Shown here: positions 36,489 through 45,367 of the stretch, one piece after another | Layout: every line of letters begins with the position of its first letter | How positions within the stretch are numbered: position 1 is the stretch's first letter | From: VAZQ01 sp963785745 | Lineage (GTDB): Bacteria > Pseudomonadota > Alphaproteobacteria > Rhizobiales > Xanthobacteraceae | Length of the DNA stretch: 64,000 bases | Reading direction: 5' to 3' | NCBI GenBank assembly: GCA_963785745.1 | Contig: CAWAWR010000016.1 | Location: 496,001 to 560,000 of the forward strand | Notes under the pieces: generated by a model | What the model saw: only the letters and a program-made list of their open reading frames with translations | What the model was told of the DNA's origin: nothing | Database searches by the model: none | Translations under genes and position numbers: made by a program

Positions 36489-37624
36489 TTGCGGTAATAC
36501 CGCTTGCCGAGGTTGGTCAGGATTTCATAGCTGATGGTGCCGCAGGCGGTGCCGAGCTCGTCAACGCCGATATCGCCACCGATCAGCGTCGCGAATTCGC
36601 CGCGCCGCGCCACCCCGCCCGGCAGATCGGTCACGTCGACCGCCAGCAGGTCCATGGAGATGCGTCCGATCAGGGGACACTGCTTCCCGGCGATGATCAC
36701 GTTCGCGGGCGGCTTGCTCTTGGTCGCGGCGGCGGCGCGGAAATAGCCGTCGCCATAGCCGGCTGCGACGACCGCCAGCCGGGTCGGGCGCGCGGCGGCC
36801 CAGCTCGCGCCATATCCCACGGTGTCGCCTTTCTTGATCTCGCGCACTTGCGTGATCCGGCCCTTGAGATCGACCACCGGGCGCATGGAGTTTTTCTGGC
36901 CGGGAATTGGATTTCCGCCGAACAGCGCGATGCCGGGTCGCACCAGGTCGCAATGCGCGGTGCCGCCGAGGAATATTCCGGCCGAATTGGCCAGCGAAGA
37001 CGGCACGCCGCGAAACAGGATCCTGATCTCGCGAAAGAGACGGATCTGCCGGTCGTTCATCGGGTGATCGAGCGTTTCGGCGCAGGCAAAATGACTCATC
37101 AGGAGCTTGAAGCCGTGCCCTTCCGCCTGGATGCGCGGCGCGATGGCGACGGCCTCCTCCGGCGTCAAGCCGAGCCGGTTCATGCCGGTGTCGATGTGCA
37201 GCGCGGCGCCGCCGCGCCAGCTATTCGACGCGACGAAGGCATCCCACTCGGCGAGTTCCGTCGTGCTGTTGATCACGGGCCGCAGATTGGCGTCGGCGAC
37301 CGCCGGCGCAGTGCCCGGCATCAAGCCGTTGAGGACGTAGATGACAGCGTCCGGCGCGGTCGCGCGCACGCGACGCCCTTCCGCGATATCGGCCACGAAG
37401 AATGTCCGGCAGCCGACCTTCTTGAGCGCCGGCACGACTCGTTCGATCCCGCAGCCATAGGCGTCGGCCTTGACCACCGCGGCACACTCGACCGGGAGGG
37501 TCATGCCGTAGAGCCGCTTCCAGTTGGCGGCGATGGCGGCCAGATCGATGGTGAGCACGCCGCCAGCCTCCGCCTCTCCGGAGGCGATCATGGCGGGCTG
37601 CAGCGTGGTCTCTTGCAGGGACAT
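36476..37624 (-). CDS. alr: Alanine racemase
   Basis: Alr interconverts L- and D-alanine with PLP, providing D-Ala for peptidoglycan. In this 382-residue protein the PLP lysine is in CAAVVKADAYGCG (near residue 52), the catalytic tyrosine of the second domain is in GDTVGYGASW, and HIDTGMNRLGL and VRPGIALFGG are typical barrel motifs. SMDLLAVDVTDLP belongs to the C-terminal beta domain. The gene lies between dnaB/DoxX and radA as in related genomes. The start at 37624 precedes a short extension before the core. Confidence 0.95.
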   Translation of the reverse strand: MSLQETTLQPAMIASGEAEAGGVLTIDLAAIAANWKRLYGMTLPVECAAVVKADAYGCGIERVVPALKKVGCRTFFVADIAEGRRVRATAPDAVIYVLNGLMPGTAPAVADANLRPVINSTTELAEWDAFVASNSWRGGAALHIDTGMNRLGLTPEEAVAIAPRIQAEGHGFKLLMSHFACAETLDHPMNDRQIRLFREIRILFRGVPSSLANSAGIFLGGTAHCDLVRPGIALFGGNPIPGQKNSMRPVVDLKGRITQVREIKKGDTVGYGASWAAARPTRLAVVAAGYGDGYFRAAAATKSKPPANVIIAGKQCPLIGRISMDLLAVDVTDLPGGVARRGEFATLIGGDIGVDELGTACGTISYEILTNLGKRYYRNYRD

Positions 37625-37673
37625 GACGGGCTACGCTCTACGCTCACTACTCGCACGAGTTATGGGCGGCATT

Positions 37674-37709
37674 GTGCCGACGGCCCACATCGTGCCGACG
37701 GCCCACATC
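37674..37709. repeat. Perfect 2 x 18-bp tandem duplication
   Basis: The unit GTGCCGACGGCCCACATC occurs twice head to tail (37674-37691 and 37692-37709) in the gap between alr and the DoxX gene. It could be two operator half-sites or a slippage product. Confidence 0.7.
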
Positions 37710-37840
37710 GGACGTCCGCTACGGCACTGGTCTAGCATGAATGACGCATTTGCGAACCAGTTCAAACGCTTCAATCTTGACACCGAAGCATCACGCGAAG
37801 ACCCTGACCGCCGATTCTCGGCAGGACCGGGGAGGGAGAG

Positions 37841-38605
37841 ATGCTGGCGCGGAATCTGGGGCGAACGCTCGTTCTTCTCGCAATCCTGGCGGTGATCCTG
37901 AGCCTTGCGTGGTGGGCGGTCTATTACAACGAGATCATCCGCGCGCTCGGACCGAAGGCGGCTTTGACGCATCCGATGCACTGCCTGCTGTGGACCGCCG
38001 ATATCTGCGTCCAGCCGCAGGCGGCAGCCAAGGTGCAGGATATCCGCCCCTACACGCCACTGGCGATGTGGGGCGCGCTGGCGGTGCTGTTTCTCGGCCT
38101 CTTCGTGGTCAATCGCACCATCAGCACCCGGCCCTATCCGGTTACGCCGGAGGGCGAGCCGTCGCCCATCATTTCAAAGCTGGAACCGTTCTATGCGTGG
38201 GTCCGCGATCTCTCCTGGCCGCTGATCCGGATCGCGGCGGGCGGGACGCTGCTCGTGCACGGGATGGGCAAGGTGCTCAATCAGGACGTCGCCACCTTTG
38301 CGGCGCGCAGCATGGCGGGGAGGGGATTGGAGCCGGCGCTGCCGTTCGCCTATCTGATCTATTTCCTTGAGACCGGCGGCGCCGTCATGATCATGCTCGG
38401 CCTGTTCACGCGTCTGGTCGCGCCCATGATCGCGATCCAGTTCTTCATCATCACGTTCATGGCGCACTTCGCCAACGGATATGGCTGGACCAATCCGCGC
38501 GGCGGCTGGGAATTCCCGCTGATGTGGGGCGTGCTCTTCTTCGCCATCGCGTTGCGCGGCGGCGGGCCGTACTCGCTCGACCGGCTGCTGCGCCGGGAAC
38601 TCTAG
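37841..38605 (+). CDS. DoxX-family membrane protein
   Basis: A 254-residue inner-membrane protein with about six helices. An extra N-terminal part (WWAVYYNEIIRALGPK, then a loop with cysteines in MHCLLWTADICVQP) precedes a DoxX domain. That domain is recognised from IRIAAGGTLLVHGMGKVL, LPFAYLIYFLETGGAVMIML and the FHIT-like AIQFFIITFMAHFANGYGW. DoxX proteins include thiosulfate-quinone oxidoreductase subunits and members tied to redox stress in actinobacteria. Without a DoxA or sulfur gene nearby, the role is unknown. It is convergent with dnaB, overlapping it by 4 bp. Confidence 0.85.
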   Translation: MLARNLGRTLVLLAILAVILSLAWWAVYYNEIIRALGPKAALTHPMHCLLWTADICVQPQAAAKVQDIRPYTPLAMWGALAVLFLGLFVVNRTISTRPYPVTPEGEPSPIISKLEPFYAWVRDLSWPLIRIAAGGTLLVHGMGKVLNQDVATFAARSMAGRGLEPALPFAYLIYFLETGGAVMIMLGLFTRLVAPMIAIQFFIITFMAHFANGYGWTNPRGGWEFPLMWGVLFFAIALRGGGPYSLDRLLRREL

Positions 38606-40104
38606 TAGTCGCTGGGCCGCTCCAGCCGCTGTCTCTCTTGCGCGAGATTTCCGAAGCGCGTGACTTCGGCGTCGAACTGCAATTCGACGGTCCCTGTCGG
38701 ACCATGGCGCTGCTTGCCGATGATGACTTCGGCTCTGCCGTGAGCTTGCTCCATCTCGGTTCGCCACTTGATATGCTCGTCGGTTCCGGGACGCGGCTCT
38801 TTGTTGCTGAGGTAGTACTCCTCGCGGAACACGAACATGACCACGTCGGCGTCCTGCTCGATCGAGCCTGATTCACGCAGGTCGGAGAGTTGCGGGCGCT
38901 TGTCGTCGCGGTTCTCGACCTGCCGCGAGAGCTGCGACAGCGCCATGATCGGGACGTTGAGCTCCTTGGCCAGCGCCTTGAGGTTGGTGGTGATCTCGGT
39001 CACCTCCTGCACGCGGTTTTCCTGGGAGCGGCGCGACGAGCCTTGCAAAAGCTGGATGTAGTCGATGACCAGCAGGTCCATGCCTTTCTGGCGCTTGAGC
39101 CGCCGCGCGCGCGCCGCAAGCTGCGCCACGGTCAGGCCGCCGGTCTCGTCGATGAACATCGGCAGGTGCTGCAGCTCGACCGCGACGTCCTTGATCTTCT
39201 CGAAATCGCGCTCGCTGATGCCGCCGCGGCGGATCGTGCTTGAGGGAATGCCGCTCTGCTCGGCAATGATACGGGTGGCGAGCTGCTCGGCCGACATTTC
39301 GAGCGAGAAGAACGCGACGATCCCGCCGTTGACGGTGGTGATGTGGCCGTCCGCCTGTACTTCGCCGCGCCACGCCCGCGCGACGTTGTAGGCGATGTTG
39401 GTGGCAAGCGCGGTTTTGCCCATGCCGGGGCGGCCGGCGACGATGATGAGGTCGGACGATTGCAGCCCGCCCATCTTGCTGTCCAGATCGCGGAGACCCG
39501 ACGCCAACCCGGACAGCTTGCCGTCGCGCTGATAGGCGCGCGCCGCCATGTCGACCGCGGTGGTCAGCGCGGCTTCGAACTTCTGGAAGCCGCCGCCGTA
39601 GCGGCCGATTTCCGCAAGGTCGTAGAGCCGCCGCTCGGCCTCTTCAATCTGGTCGCGCGGCGCGAAATCGACCGGCGCGTCGAACGCGCCGTTGACCATA
39701 TCCTCGCCGATCGTGATCAGGTCGCGCCGCACCGCGAGGTCGTAGACCGTGCGCCCGTAATCCGAGGCATTGATGATGGTGGTCGCTTCCGCCGCGAGGC
39801 GGGCGAGATACTGGGCGACCGACATTCCGGCGATATCGACGTCGGAGGGCAGGAATGTCTTGAGCGTCACCGGCGAGGCGAGCTTGCCGGTGCGGATCAG
39901 GCTTTGGGCGATCTCATAGATCTGCTGGTGGACGGGCTCGAAGAAATGTTCCGGCTTGAGAAAGTCGGAGACGCGGTAAAGCGCTTCGTTATTGACGAGG
40001 ATTGCGCCCAGCAGCGCTTGTTCCGCCTCGATATTGTGCGGAGCGACGCGATAAGGCGCCGCGGGTTCCTCCACCCGCTTGCGCGCAGTTGATTCGAGAG
40101 CCAT
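38602..40104 (-). CDS. dnaB: Replicative DNA helicase DnaB
   Basis: DnaB is the hexameric 5'-3' helicase of the replication fork. The 500-residue protein has the N-terminal primase-contact domain (PHNIEAEQALLGAILVNNEA) and the RecA-like domain with Walker A GRPGMGKTALATNIAY. DLLVIDYIQLL (Walker B), SQLSRQVENRDDKRP and the late ESGSIEQDADVVMF motif follow. No intein is seen. The length and start (MALESTARKRVEEP) match relatives. It sits in the rplI-dnaB-alr-radA order, though cfa and the DoxX gene have been added around it. Confidence 0.97.
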   Translation of the reverse strand: MALESTARKRVEEPAAPYRVAPHNIEAEQALLGAILVNNEALYRVSDFLKPEHFFEPVHQQIYEIAQSLIRTGKLASPVTLKTFLPSDVDIAGMSVAQYLARLAAEATTIINASDYGRTVYDLAVRRDLITIGEDMVNGAFDAPVDFAPRDQIEEAERRLYDLAEIGRYGGGFQKFEAALTTAVDMAARAYQRDGKLSGLASGLRDLDSKMGGLQSSDLIIVAGRPGMGKTALATNIAYNVARAWRGEVQADGHITTVNGGIVAFFSLEMSAEQLATRIIAEQSGIPSSTIRRGGISERDFEKIKDVAVELQHLPMFIDETGGLTVAQLAARARRLKRQKGMDLLVIDYIQLLQGSSRRSQENRVQEVTEITTNLKALAKELNVPIMALSQLSRQVENRDDKRPQLSDLRESGSIEQDADVVMFVFREEYYLSNKEPRPGTDEHIKWRTEMEQAHGRAEVIIGKQRHGPTGTVELQFDAEVTRFGNLAQERQRLERPSDY

Positions 40105-40412
40105 GGATTCCCAGTGATCTTGCTTTTAGACGACTTCGTGGCACGGCACTTCACCAGCTACGCCTACGGGGTTGCACGCCGACCTTCCACGGCCATTAGC
40201 GCAGGCGCGCCGCCATAAAGGAAGCGCGGCGTGCAAATGTCCCCGCAATCAACGCTGCGGGGTCTGCGCGCAGATGACACTTGACCTGAGGGACCGGTAG
40301 CAGGAGAGGGCGGGAATCGCCCGCCGTCAGCGATGGGGCGGCCGCTGGGGCCCTTTTGCGGGCTTGCGGCGGGTATTAGGGCCTGAATGTCAGAGAGTTG
40401 CCGGCGGGGCCT
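40105..40412. other. Intergenic region between dnaB and cfa
   Basis: About 308 bp upstream of dnaB and downstream of cfa. I see no coding frame with support. It probably contains the dnaB promoter and the cfa terminator, but no strong hairpin stands out. Confidence 0.4.
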
Positions 40413-41678
40413 CTACTCCGCGGCCGTAGCGATCTTCAAATGCTGCTCATCCGTGTGCTTGTACATGTAGTCCCGGGTCAGCGGCACGCTGTTCATGTCC
40501 TTGGTGAGCTGGATTTGAAACACCACAAGCCCGTAATACCGGAATGACGCCTCGAAACCGGCGAGGTAATATTCCCACATCCGGATGAATCGTTCGGCGT
40601 TGCCGAACTGCGTATTCAAGGCGGGGTCTTCCTTGAACAGCCTGCTGACCTCCTTGCGGTTGGCCAGGAAGTTGTTGCGCCAGGCATGCAATGTTTCTGC
40701 ATATTGGATGCGGAGAACCTCGATATCGCTGACGATCAGGCCAGCGTGCTCGATGGCGGGTGCGATCTCGGACAGGGCGGGTGTATAGCCGCCAGGGAAA
40801 ATATATCGCCATACCCAAGCATTGGTGCTGCCCGGGCCGCCCCAGCGGCCGATCGTATGAAGCAGCATGACTCCATCTTTGGTCAGGAGTTCATGGCATT
40901 TCTTGAAGAACGCGTCGTAATGTTGCTTGCCGACATGCTCGAACATTCCGACCGATACGATGCGGTCGAACTGCTGTGAAATCTGCCGGTAGTCCTGAAT
41001 GCGGAACTCGCAATCGAGCCCTTCCGCGGCCGCTCGATGGCGCGCGATCTTGACCTGCTCATCGGACAGGTTGATGCCGACAACCGAGACAGCGGAGCTG
41101 CGCGCGAGGTGAAGGCCAAGGCCGCCCCAGCCGCTTCCGATATCGAGGACCTTCAGCTTCGGCTTAAGAAATAACTTTGCGGCGATGTGCCGCTTCTTTG
41201 CGAATTGCGCTTCTTGCAGGGAGCGATTTTCGTTTTCAAAATATGCGCAAGAATACTGCAGGTCCGAATCCAGGAACAACCGATAGATACGATAGTCGAT
41301 ATTGTAGTGGTGGCGTGCATTGTGATGCGATCGCCAAAGATTGTTGTTCTGAAAGACCCGTCGAAATGCCGATCGCGTGCTCGCCAGCAGGCGTCTCCAG
41401 ACGGAAGGTTGCGCGACACTGATATTCTTGACGATCAGATCAAGAAATTCCGCGAGCGATCCTTCTTCGATGACAACGCCACCCTCCATGTAGGCCTCGC
41501 CGAGCCGAAGCTCGGGGTCGGCAATGACCGCGAGTTGCCAGAAGCCGGAGGTGAAGCGAACGGCGACGGGACTGCCCGTCTTGTCACCAAACAAAAAGGT
41601 AGTGCCTCGCGCCGTGGTGACCCGAAGATGACCTGCGCGAATGAGCCGGCTCAATATCGCCTGAAGCAACCGATCCAT
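40413..41678 (-). CDS. cfa: Cyclopropane-fatty-acyl-phospholipid synthase
   Basis: This enzyme adds a methylene bridge from SAM to unsaturated phospholipid acyl chains, a stress-linked membrane change. The 421-residue protein has the N-terminal lipid-binding domain, the HHNARHHYNIDYRIYRLFLD segment and the SAM site VLDIGSGWGGLGLHLA. VSVGMFEHVGKQHYDAFF, the Asn/Trp-rich RWGGPGSTNAWVWRYIFPGG and the C-terminal MWEYYLAGFEASFRYYGLVV complete it. The catalytic carbonate-binding residues (Glu in MFEHVG, His in HTIGRWG) are present. It is monocistronic and divergent from the cytochrome-like gene. Confidence 0.93.
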   Translation of the reverse strand: MDRLLQAILSRLIRAGHLRVTTARGTTFLFGDKTGSPVAVRFTSGFWQLAVIADPELRLGEAYMEGGVVIEEGSLAEFLDLIVKNISVAQPSVWRRLLASTRSAFRRVFQNNNLWRSHHNARHHYNIDYRIYRLFLDSDLQYSCAYFENENRSLQEAQFAKKRHIAAKLFLKPKLKVLDIGSGWGGLGLHLARSSAVSVVGINLSDEQVKIARHRAAAEGLDCEFRIQDYRQISQQFDRIVSVGMFEHVGKQHYDAFFKKCHELLTKDGVMLLHTIGRWGGPGSTNAWVWRYIFPGGYTPALSEIAPAIEHAGLIVSDIEVLRIQYAETLHAWRNNFLANRKEVSRLFKEDPALNTQFGNAERFIRMWEYYLAGFEASFRYYGLVVFQIQLTKDMNSVPLTRDYMYKHTDEQHLKIATAAE

Positions 41679-41969
41679 CGGCCGCCTCCTGCAAATCTAT
41701 GCCGCGCATGCCGGCGTTCGAGGACCGCCATGCCTGCGACACATTTAGAGTCCACCCGCAACACGGGCCCGTCCACGGTGCTAGCAACCCGCTGGGACCC
41801 GAATGCCAAAACAAACGCCGCAAACGGCGGCAATGCGGGGGCCCCTGAGTTGCCTGGGTAGCAAATGCGCGGCAAGCTAAAGGTTCCGGTCGGGGAGACC
41901 GTTTTTTAGGCAAGTCGGGGTCAGTGGGTGGAATTCGGGCGGGCATCTGCGGATAAAAGGAAAGTGACT

Positions 41970-42476
41970 GTGTTGAGGCTACGGCGATCACTGGCTTGGA
42001 TCGTAGGGGTGCTCGGCGTTTTGGTGGCCGGGTCCGCGATACCGCAGGGCAATATCGACGCCGGGAAGTCACCCGCGCAGTTGTTCGCCGACACTTGTTC
42101 CAATTGCCATCGCCGTCCTCAGGAACTCAAACGCACGAGCGCCGGCTTCCTGCGTCAGCACTACACGCCAGGGGCCCAGGAAGCGGCGGCCATGGCGACC
42201 TTTCTCTCGAACATCCCGCCTGATCCGCGCGCAAAGGAGCGGCCCAAGGCACAAGCGCAGGAGAAGGAAAAAGAAAAGGCCAAAGCTCAGCCGCCGCAGC
42301 AGCAAGCGCAGGAGCGCCCGCAGGAGCGCCCCCAGCCCAAGGCGCAGCAGCCCGTGCCGAAGGGGAAGCGGCCCGAGCTCGGCAAGTCGGCGACGCCGGA
42401 ACCTCCCGCGGAAGCACCGCAGGACGTGCGCGTGGACGCTCCGCCTATTCCAAAGCTCGAGCCGTTCGAAGAGTAG
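41970..42476 (+). CDS. Small c-type cytochrome-like protein with a Gln/Lys/Pro-rich tail
   Basis: A 168-residue exported protein. GTG 41970 follows AAAGGAAA; the signal-like helix is LAWIVGVLGVLVAGSAIP. A haem c site CSNCH lies near residue 43, preceded by AQLFADT, and MATFLSN could supply the distal Met about 36 residues later. That makes a very short cytochrome domain. The remaining ~90 residues are low-complexity: KEKEKAKAQPPQQQAQERPQ and related runs, then a proline-rich end. It may be a small periplasmic electron carrier or a haem-bearing adaptor; no oxidase genes are nearby. Confidence 0.7.
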   Translation: MLRLRRSLAWIVGVLGVLVAGSAIPQGNIDAGKSPAQLFADTCSNCHRRPQELKRTSAGFLRQHYTPGAQEAAAMATFLSNIPPDPRAKERPKAQAQEKEKEKAKAQPPQQQAQERPQERPQPKAQQPVPKGKRPELGKSATPEPPAEAPQDVRVDAPPIPKLEPFEE

Positions 42477-42488
42477 CGACGGTCGGAC

Positions 42489-43100
42489 TTATTTGGACTC
42501 CTCGGCAGGCGTCTCGCCGTCCTCGGCGGCGCGCGCCTCAGTCGCTTCCGGATCGAAGAACGCCTCGGCGTTTGCGAGCGCCTCGGCGGCAGCTTCCTGC
42601 TCTTCGGTGCGGGCAACCGTGATGTCCTCGCCACGCGCCAGGCGGGTGGCCTCGTCGGCGTTGCGGGCAACTGCGACCGTGATCGTGACCTCGACCTCCG
42701 GATGCAGCGCGACCGGGACCTTATGCATTCCGATGGTCTTGATCGGCGTGTTCAACGCGATCTGATTGCGATCGATCTTGAATCCCTTCTCGATCACCAG
42801 CGTGGCGATATCCCGCGGTGAGACGGAGCCGTAGAGCTGCCCGCCTTCGGCCGCCTGGCGCAGCACCGTGAAGCTCTGGCCGTTGAGCTTCTCTCCGACC
42901 TTGGTGGCCTCGCCGCGCTGCTCGAGATTGCGGGCCTCGAGTTCAGTTTTCATCGTTTCAAAGCGCGACCGATTTTCCTTGGTGGCGCGCAGCGCCTTAC
43001 CCTTCGGAAGCAGAAAGTTGCGGGCGAAGCCGTCTTTGACGCGCACGACGTCGCCCATCTGGCCGAGTTTTCCGACACGTTCGAGTAGAATGACTTGCAT
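42489..43100 (-). CDS. rplI: 50S ribosomal protein L9 (bL9)
   Basis: A 203-residue protein with the classical N-terminal rRNA-binding domain (MQVILLERVGKLGQMGDVV, then KDGFARNFLLPKGKAL). A long helix (ETMKTELEARNLEQRGEATK) and the C-terminal domain (AAEGGQLYGSVSPRDIA) follow. The acidic Ala/Glu tail of about 45 residues is usual for Hyphomicrobiales and is absent in E. coli. It lies downstream of the DUF2232 gene in the rpsF-rpsR-DUF2232-rplI operon. Confidence 0.97.
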   Translation of the reverse strand: MQVILLERVGKLGQMGDVVRVKDGFARNFLLPKGKALRATKENRSRFETMKTELEARNLEQRGEATKVGEKLNGQSFTVLRQAAEGGQLYGSVSPRDIATLVIEKGFKIDRNQIALNTPIKTIGMHKVPVALHPEVEVTITVAVARNADEATRLARGEDITVARTEEQEAAAEALANAEAFFDPEATEARAAEDGETPAEESK

Positions 43101-43136
43101 GGTCTCTCTCCTTCAATCGATGTGAAACAGGTGTGG

Positions 43137-44108
43137 TCAGGTTGGTGTGGTCGGTGGACGCGCCGCAGGCGACGCGAAGCGGGCGCGAATGTTGAAGGCG
43201 GTTTCGGCAAGACCGAGCAGTGACAACACGAGCATGGGCCAGCTCAAGATGATCACGGCGAAGTAGGTGCCAGTGAGCACAAGGCTACGGCTGGCTGCGC
43301 CGCGCGTGATGGCGTGCAGCACGGCCAATCCCATCATCGCGTAGGCCATCAACAGGCAAGTCACCAGCACGCGCGACAGCATGCCCGGCAGGTCCGGGAG
43401 GAACGCGCCGGCTATCGCCGCGGCCAGTACGCCGGGCGTGAAACCCGGCAGCGCCATCCCCGGCACATCAGGCCAGGGGCGGCGCAGACGTCCCGATACG
43501 TTTACGATCCGGGCTGCCAGCCAAAGATTGAATGTGTAGAGGATCGTCAGCAGTACCGCGCCGGCGGGAGGGGCGGCTCTTATCATCGCGTCGACCAGCC
43601 GACCGTCCACCATCTCCGGCGACGTCTTGGTCCACACTGCAAGAGCCTGCGTCATCGCGCTTCGCATTTCGGTTTGGAGGGCCGCCACATCGGTCCCCGC
43701 GCCGAGCATCGCAACGGCGACCAGGAGCGCGCCGAGAGCGGCGGCCCAGAACACCAGGCGCCCGACCGGATACCACTCGACGGTGCCGGACCCGTTGGCG
43801 CCACCAGGACGGGCGAGCAACGACAAATAAGCCAGCCACCAGGCCGGAAGTCCGACACCAAGCAGGAAGGTGAGAGAGAAATCGAAGCCGAATATCAGAC
43901 CAACGATCGCCGATGCCAGGACGGCGGCGATAAGCCCAACGAGGTGACTCCAGCCAATGGCGGCAATCAGAATCGGCAGCGGCGCGAGCGGCAGCAGGAC
44001 CACGCCAATGGCGGCGAGCGCCGAGGCGACGCCTGCGCCAACTGCTATGAGAAGAAGCTGCACCATCGCAAGCTGTCCCGCTTCATCAGCGGTTAGAGGC
44101 AGCGTCAT
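43137..44108 (-). CDS. DUF2232 (YybS-like) multi-pass membrane protein
   Basis: A 323-residue inner-membrane protein with about eight helices, lying between rpsR and rplI. This is the conserved position of DUF2232 genes in alphaproteobacteria and resembles the YybS gene near rplI-dnaB in Firmicutes. Recognisable parts are the first helices (MVQLLLIAVGAGVASALAAI), the YLSLLAR loop and a late STGTYFAVIILSWP-like segment. The molecular function is unknown. The family has an ECF-transporter S-component-like topology, but that is not evidence for transport. Confidence 0.82.
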   Translation of the reverse strand: MTLPLTADEAGQLAMVQLLLIAVGAGVASALAAIGVVLLPLAPLPILIAAIGWSHLVGLIAAVLASAIVGLIFGFDFSLTFLLGVGLPAWWLAYLSLLARPGGANGSGTVEWYPVGRLVFWAAALGALLVAVAMLGAGTDVAALQTEMRSAMTQALAVWTKTSPEMVDGRLVDAMIRAAPPAGAVLLTILYTFNLWLAARIVNVSGRLRRPWPDVPGMALPGFTPGVLAAAIAGAFLPDLPGMLSRVLVTCLLMAYAMMGLAVLHAITRGAASRSLVLTGTYFAVIILSWPMLVLSLLGLAETAFNIRARFASPAARPPTTPT

Positions 44109-44142
44109 GCCGCCCCAACCATCGGCCGTCGCACTTATCTGA

Positions 44143-44187
44143 GCATGATCTTTCCCGAAAACCGGTTCCCACTTTTCGGGATCATGC
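44143..44187. repeat. REP-like palindrome between rpsR and the DUF2232 gene
   Basis: GCATGATC at 44143-44150 pairs with GATCATGC at 44180-44187 around a CCCGAAAACCGGTTCCCA core with a further CGAAAA/TTTTCG pairing. This sequence is a common dispersed repeat in Rhizobiales genomes. Inside a ribosomal-protein operon it may tune downstream mRNA stability. Confidence 0.75.
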
Positions 44188-44252
44188 TATGCGCCGCGGC
44201 GGCCTCGCTTTGCCTCCCGGTCAGGGGAAGCGATTCATTATCCGATCCGCGC

Positions 44253-44498
44253 TTAGCGGATCACGTAAGGCAACAGGCCGAGGAAGCGCGCGCGCTTGAT
44301 CGCCTTCGCCAGCTCCCGCTGCTTCTTGGCGGAAACAGCCGTGATACGGCTCGGCACGATCTTGCCGCGCTCCGAAACGTAGCGCTGCAGCAGCCGCACG
44401 TCCTTGTAGTCGATCTTCGGCGCATTGGCGCCGGTGAACGGACAGGTCTTGCGGCGGCGGAAGAAGGGACGGCGTGATTGGGTCGGTGCAAAGCTCAT
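44253..44498 (-). CDS. rpsR: 30S ribosomal protein S18 (bS18)
   Basis: An 81-residue basic protein. RRPFFRRRKTCPFTGANAPK is the standard N-terminal segment and YVSERGKIVPSRITAVSAKK the standard middle; it ends FLGLLPYVIR. It binds S6 and the platform of the 30S subunit. I chose the ATG ending at 44498 (MSFAPTQS), 5 bp after the rpsF stop; a GTG three codons upstream is possible. The single Cys (KTCPF) is a remnant of a zinc site and is common in this group. Confidence 0.97.
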   Translation of the reverse strand: MSFAPTQSRRPFFRRRKTCPFTGANAPKIDYKDVRLLQRYVSERGKIVPSRITAVSAKKQRELAKAIKRARFLGLLPYVIR

Positions 44499-44503
44499 GA
44501 CGC

Positions 44504-45007
44504 TCACGCCTCCGTTGCCGGGGATTCATCGGATGCGTCGTCGCGCGGCGGACGTCCGCCACGGTCGCCGCGGTCACCACGATCTCCGCGATCGCCACGG
44601 TCTCCGCGATCGCGGAAGCCGCCGCCGCGATCGCCGCGGTCACGGAAGCCGCCGCCGCCACGCTCGTCGCGCTCGCGGTCCCGATCTACCTTGCGCATCA
44701 TCGCGGACGGGCCCTCTTCGAGCTCTTCAACACGCACGGTGATGTAGCGCAGAACTTCTTCGTTCAGGCGTTCCTGCCGCTCGATCTCATTGATCGCCGC
44801 GGCCGGTCCATCGATATTCAGCATCGTGAAATGCGCCTTGCGGTTTTTGCGCAGGCGATAGGAGAGCGTCTTCACGCCCCACTGTTCGACCTTGGTGACC
44901 TTGCCACCCAGTTGTTCGATGACGCCCTTGAACTGGGCGGTCAGCTCTTCGACCTGCTGCGCGCTGGCGTCCTGGCGCGACAGGAAGACGTGTTCGTATA
45001 GCGGCAT
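44504..45007 (-). CDS. rpsF: 30S ribosomal protein S6 (bS6) with an RGD-repeat tail
   Basis: A 167-residue protein. The first ~100 residues are the S6 fold (MPLYEHVFLSRQDASAQQVE, LSYRLRKNRKAHFTMLNIDG). The C-terminal ~60 residues are a basic, Gly-rich tail with several DRGDRG(G) repeats encoded by 9-bp DNA repeats (44560-44650). It ends DDASDESPATEA. Extended tails are usual in alphaproteobacterial S6 but this one is unusually repetitive. AAGG precedes the ATG. It is the first gene of rpsF-rpsR-DUF2232-rplI. Confidence 0.96.
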   Translation of the reverse strand: MPLYEHVFLSRQDASAQQVEELTAQFKGVIEQLGGKVTKVEQWGVKTLSYRLRKNRKAHFTMLNIDGPAAAINEIERQERLNEEVLRYITVRVEELEEGPSAMMRKVDRDRERDERGGGGFRDRGDRGGGFRDRGDRGDRGDRGDRGDRGGRPPRDDASDESPATEA

Positions 45008-45367
45008 GAAAATGCCTTTCCCTTGGTTCGAGCCGACCCCGGCGCTTAGCCCTCCGAGCCCTTTCGGGAAAGGCTCGAATGCTGCGAAGGCGGGAACACC
45101 GGACGCCGGGCCATTTGGCCCTGCCGCGCGGAGGTTTTGAGACCTTCGCAGGGCCGTCCGTTCAGCTCCCGGCCAGGGTCGAGCGGAGGCGGTGGTTATA
45201 GGGTCTCCGGGTGAAAACGCAAGCGTTTGCGGCGGTTCGGGGGCGTGGCGGCATCCGGCCTGGCGCTGCCGCCGCAGTGGCCTTGAGGGCGCCCGGGCCG
45301 GCTCGTTAGGGTGCCGGCACGCCAAATTTCAATGGTTTGTCGCCTGTCTTTGAGTTGGAGGAGCCCC
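45008..45367. other. Divergent intergenic region between rpsF and the cupin gene
   Basis: About 360 bp containing the rpsF and cupin promoters. A hairpin (GAGCCCTTTC / GAAAGGCTC with one bulged base, 45056-45076) lies about 50 bp upstream of the rpsF start, on the transcript side. It could be an rpsF leader element for S6:S18 feedback, but I cannot match it to the known motif. Confidence 0.4.
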
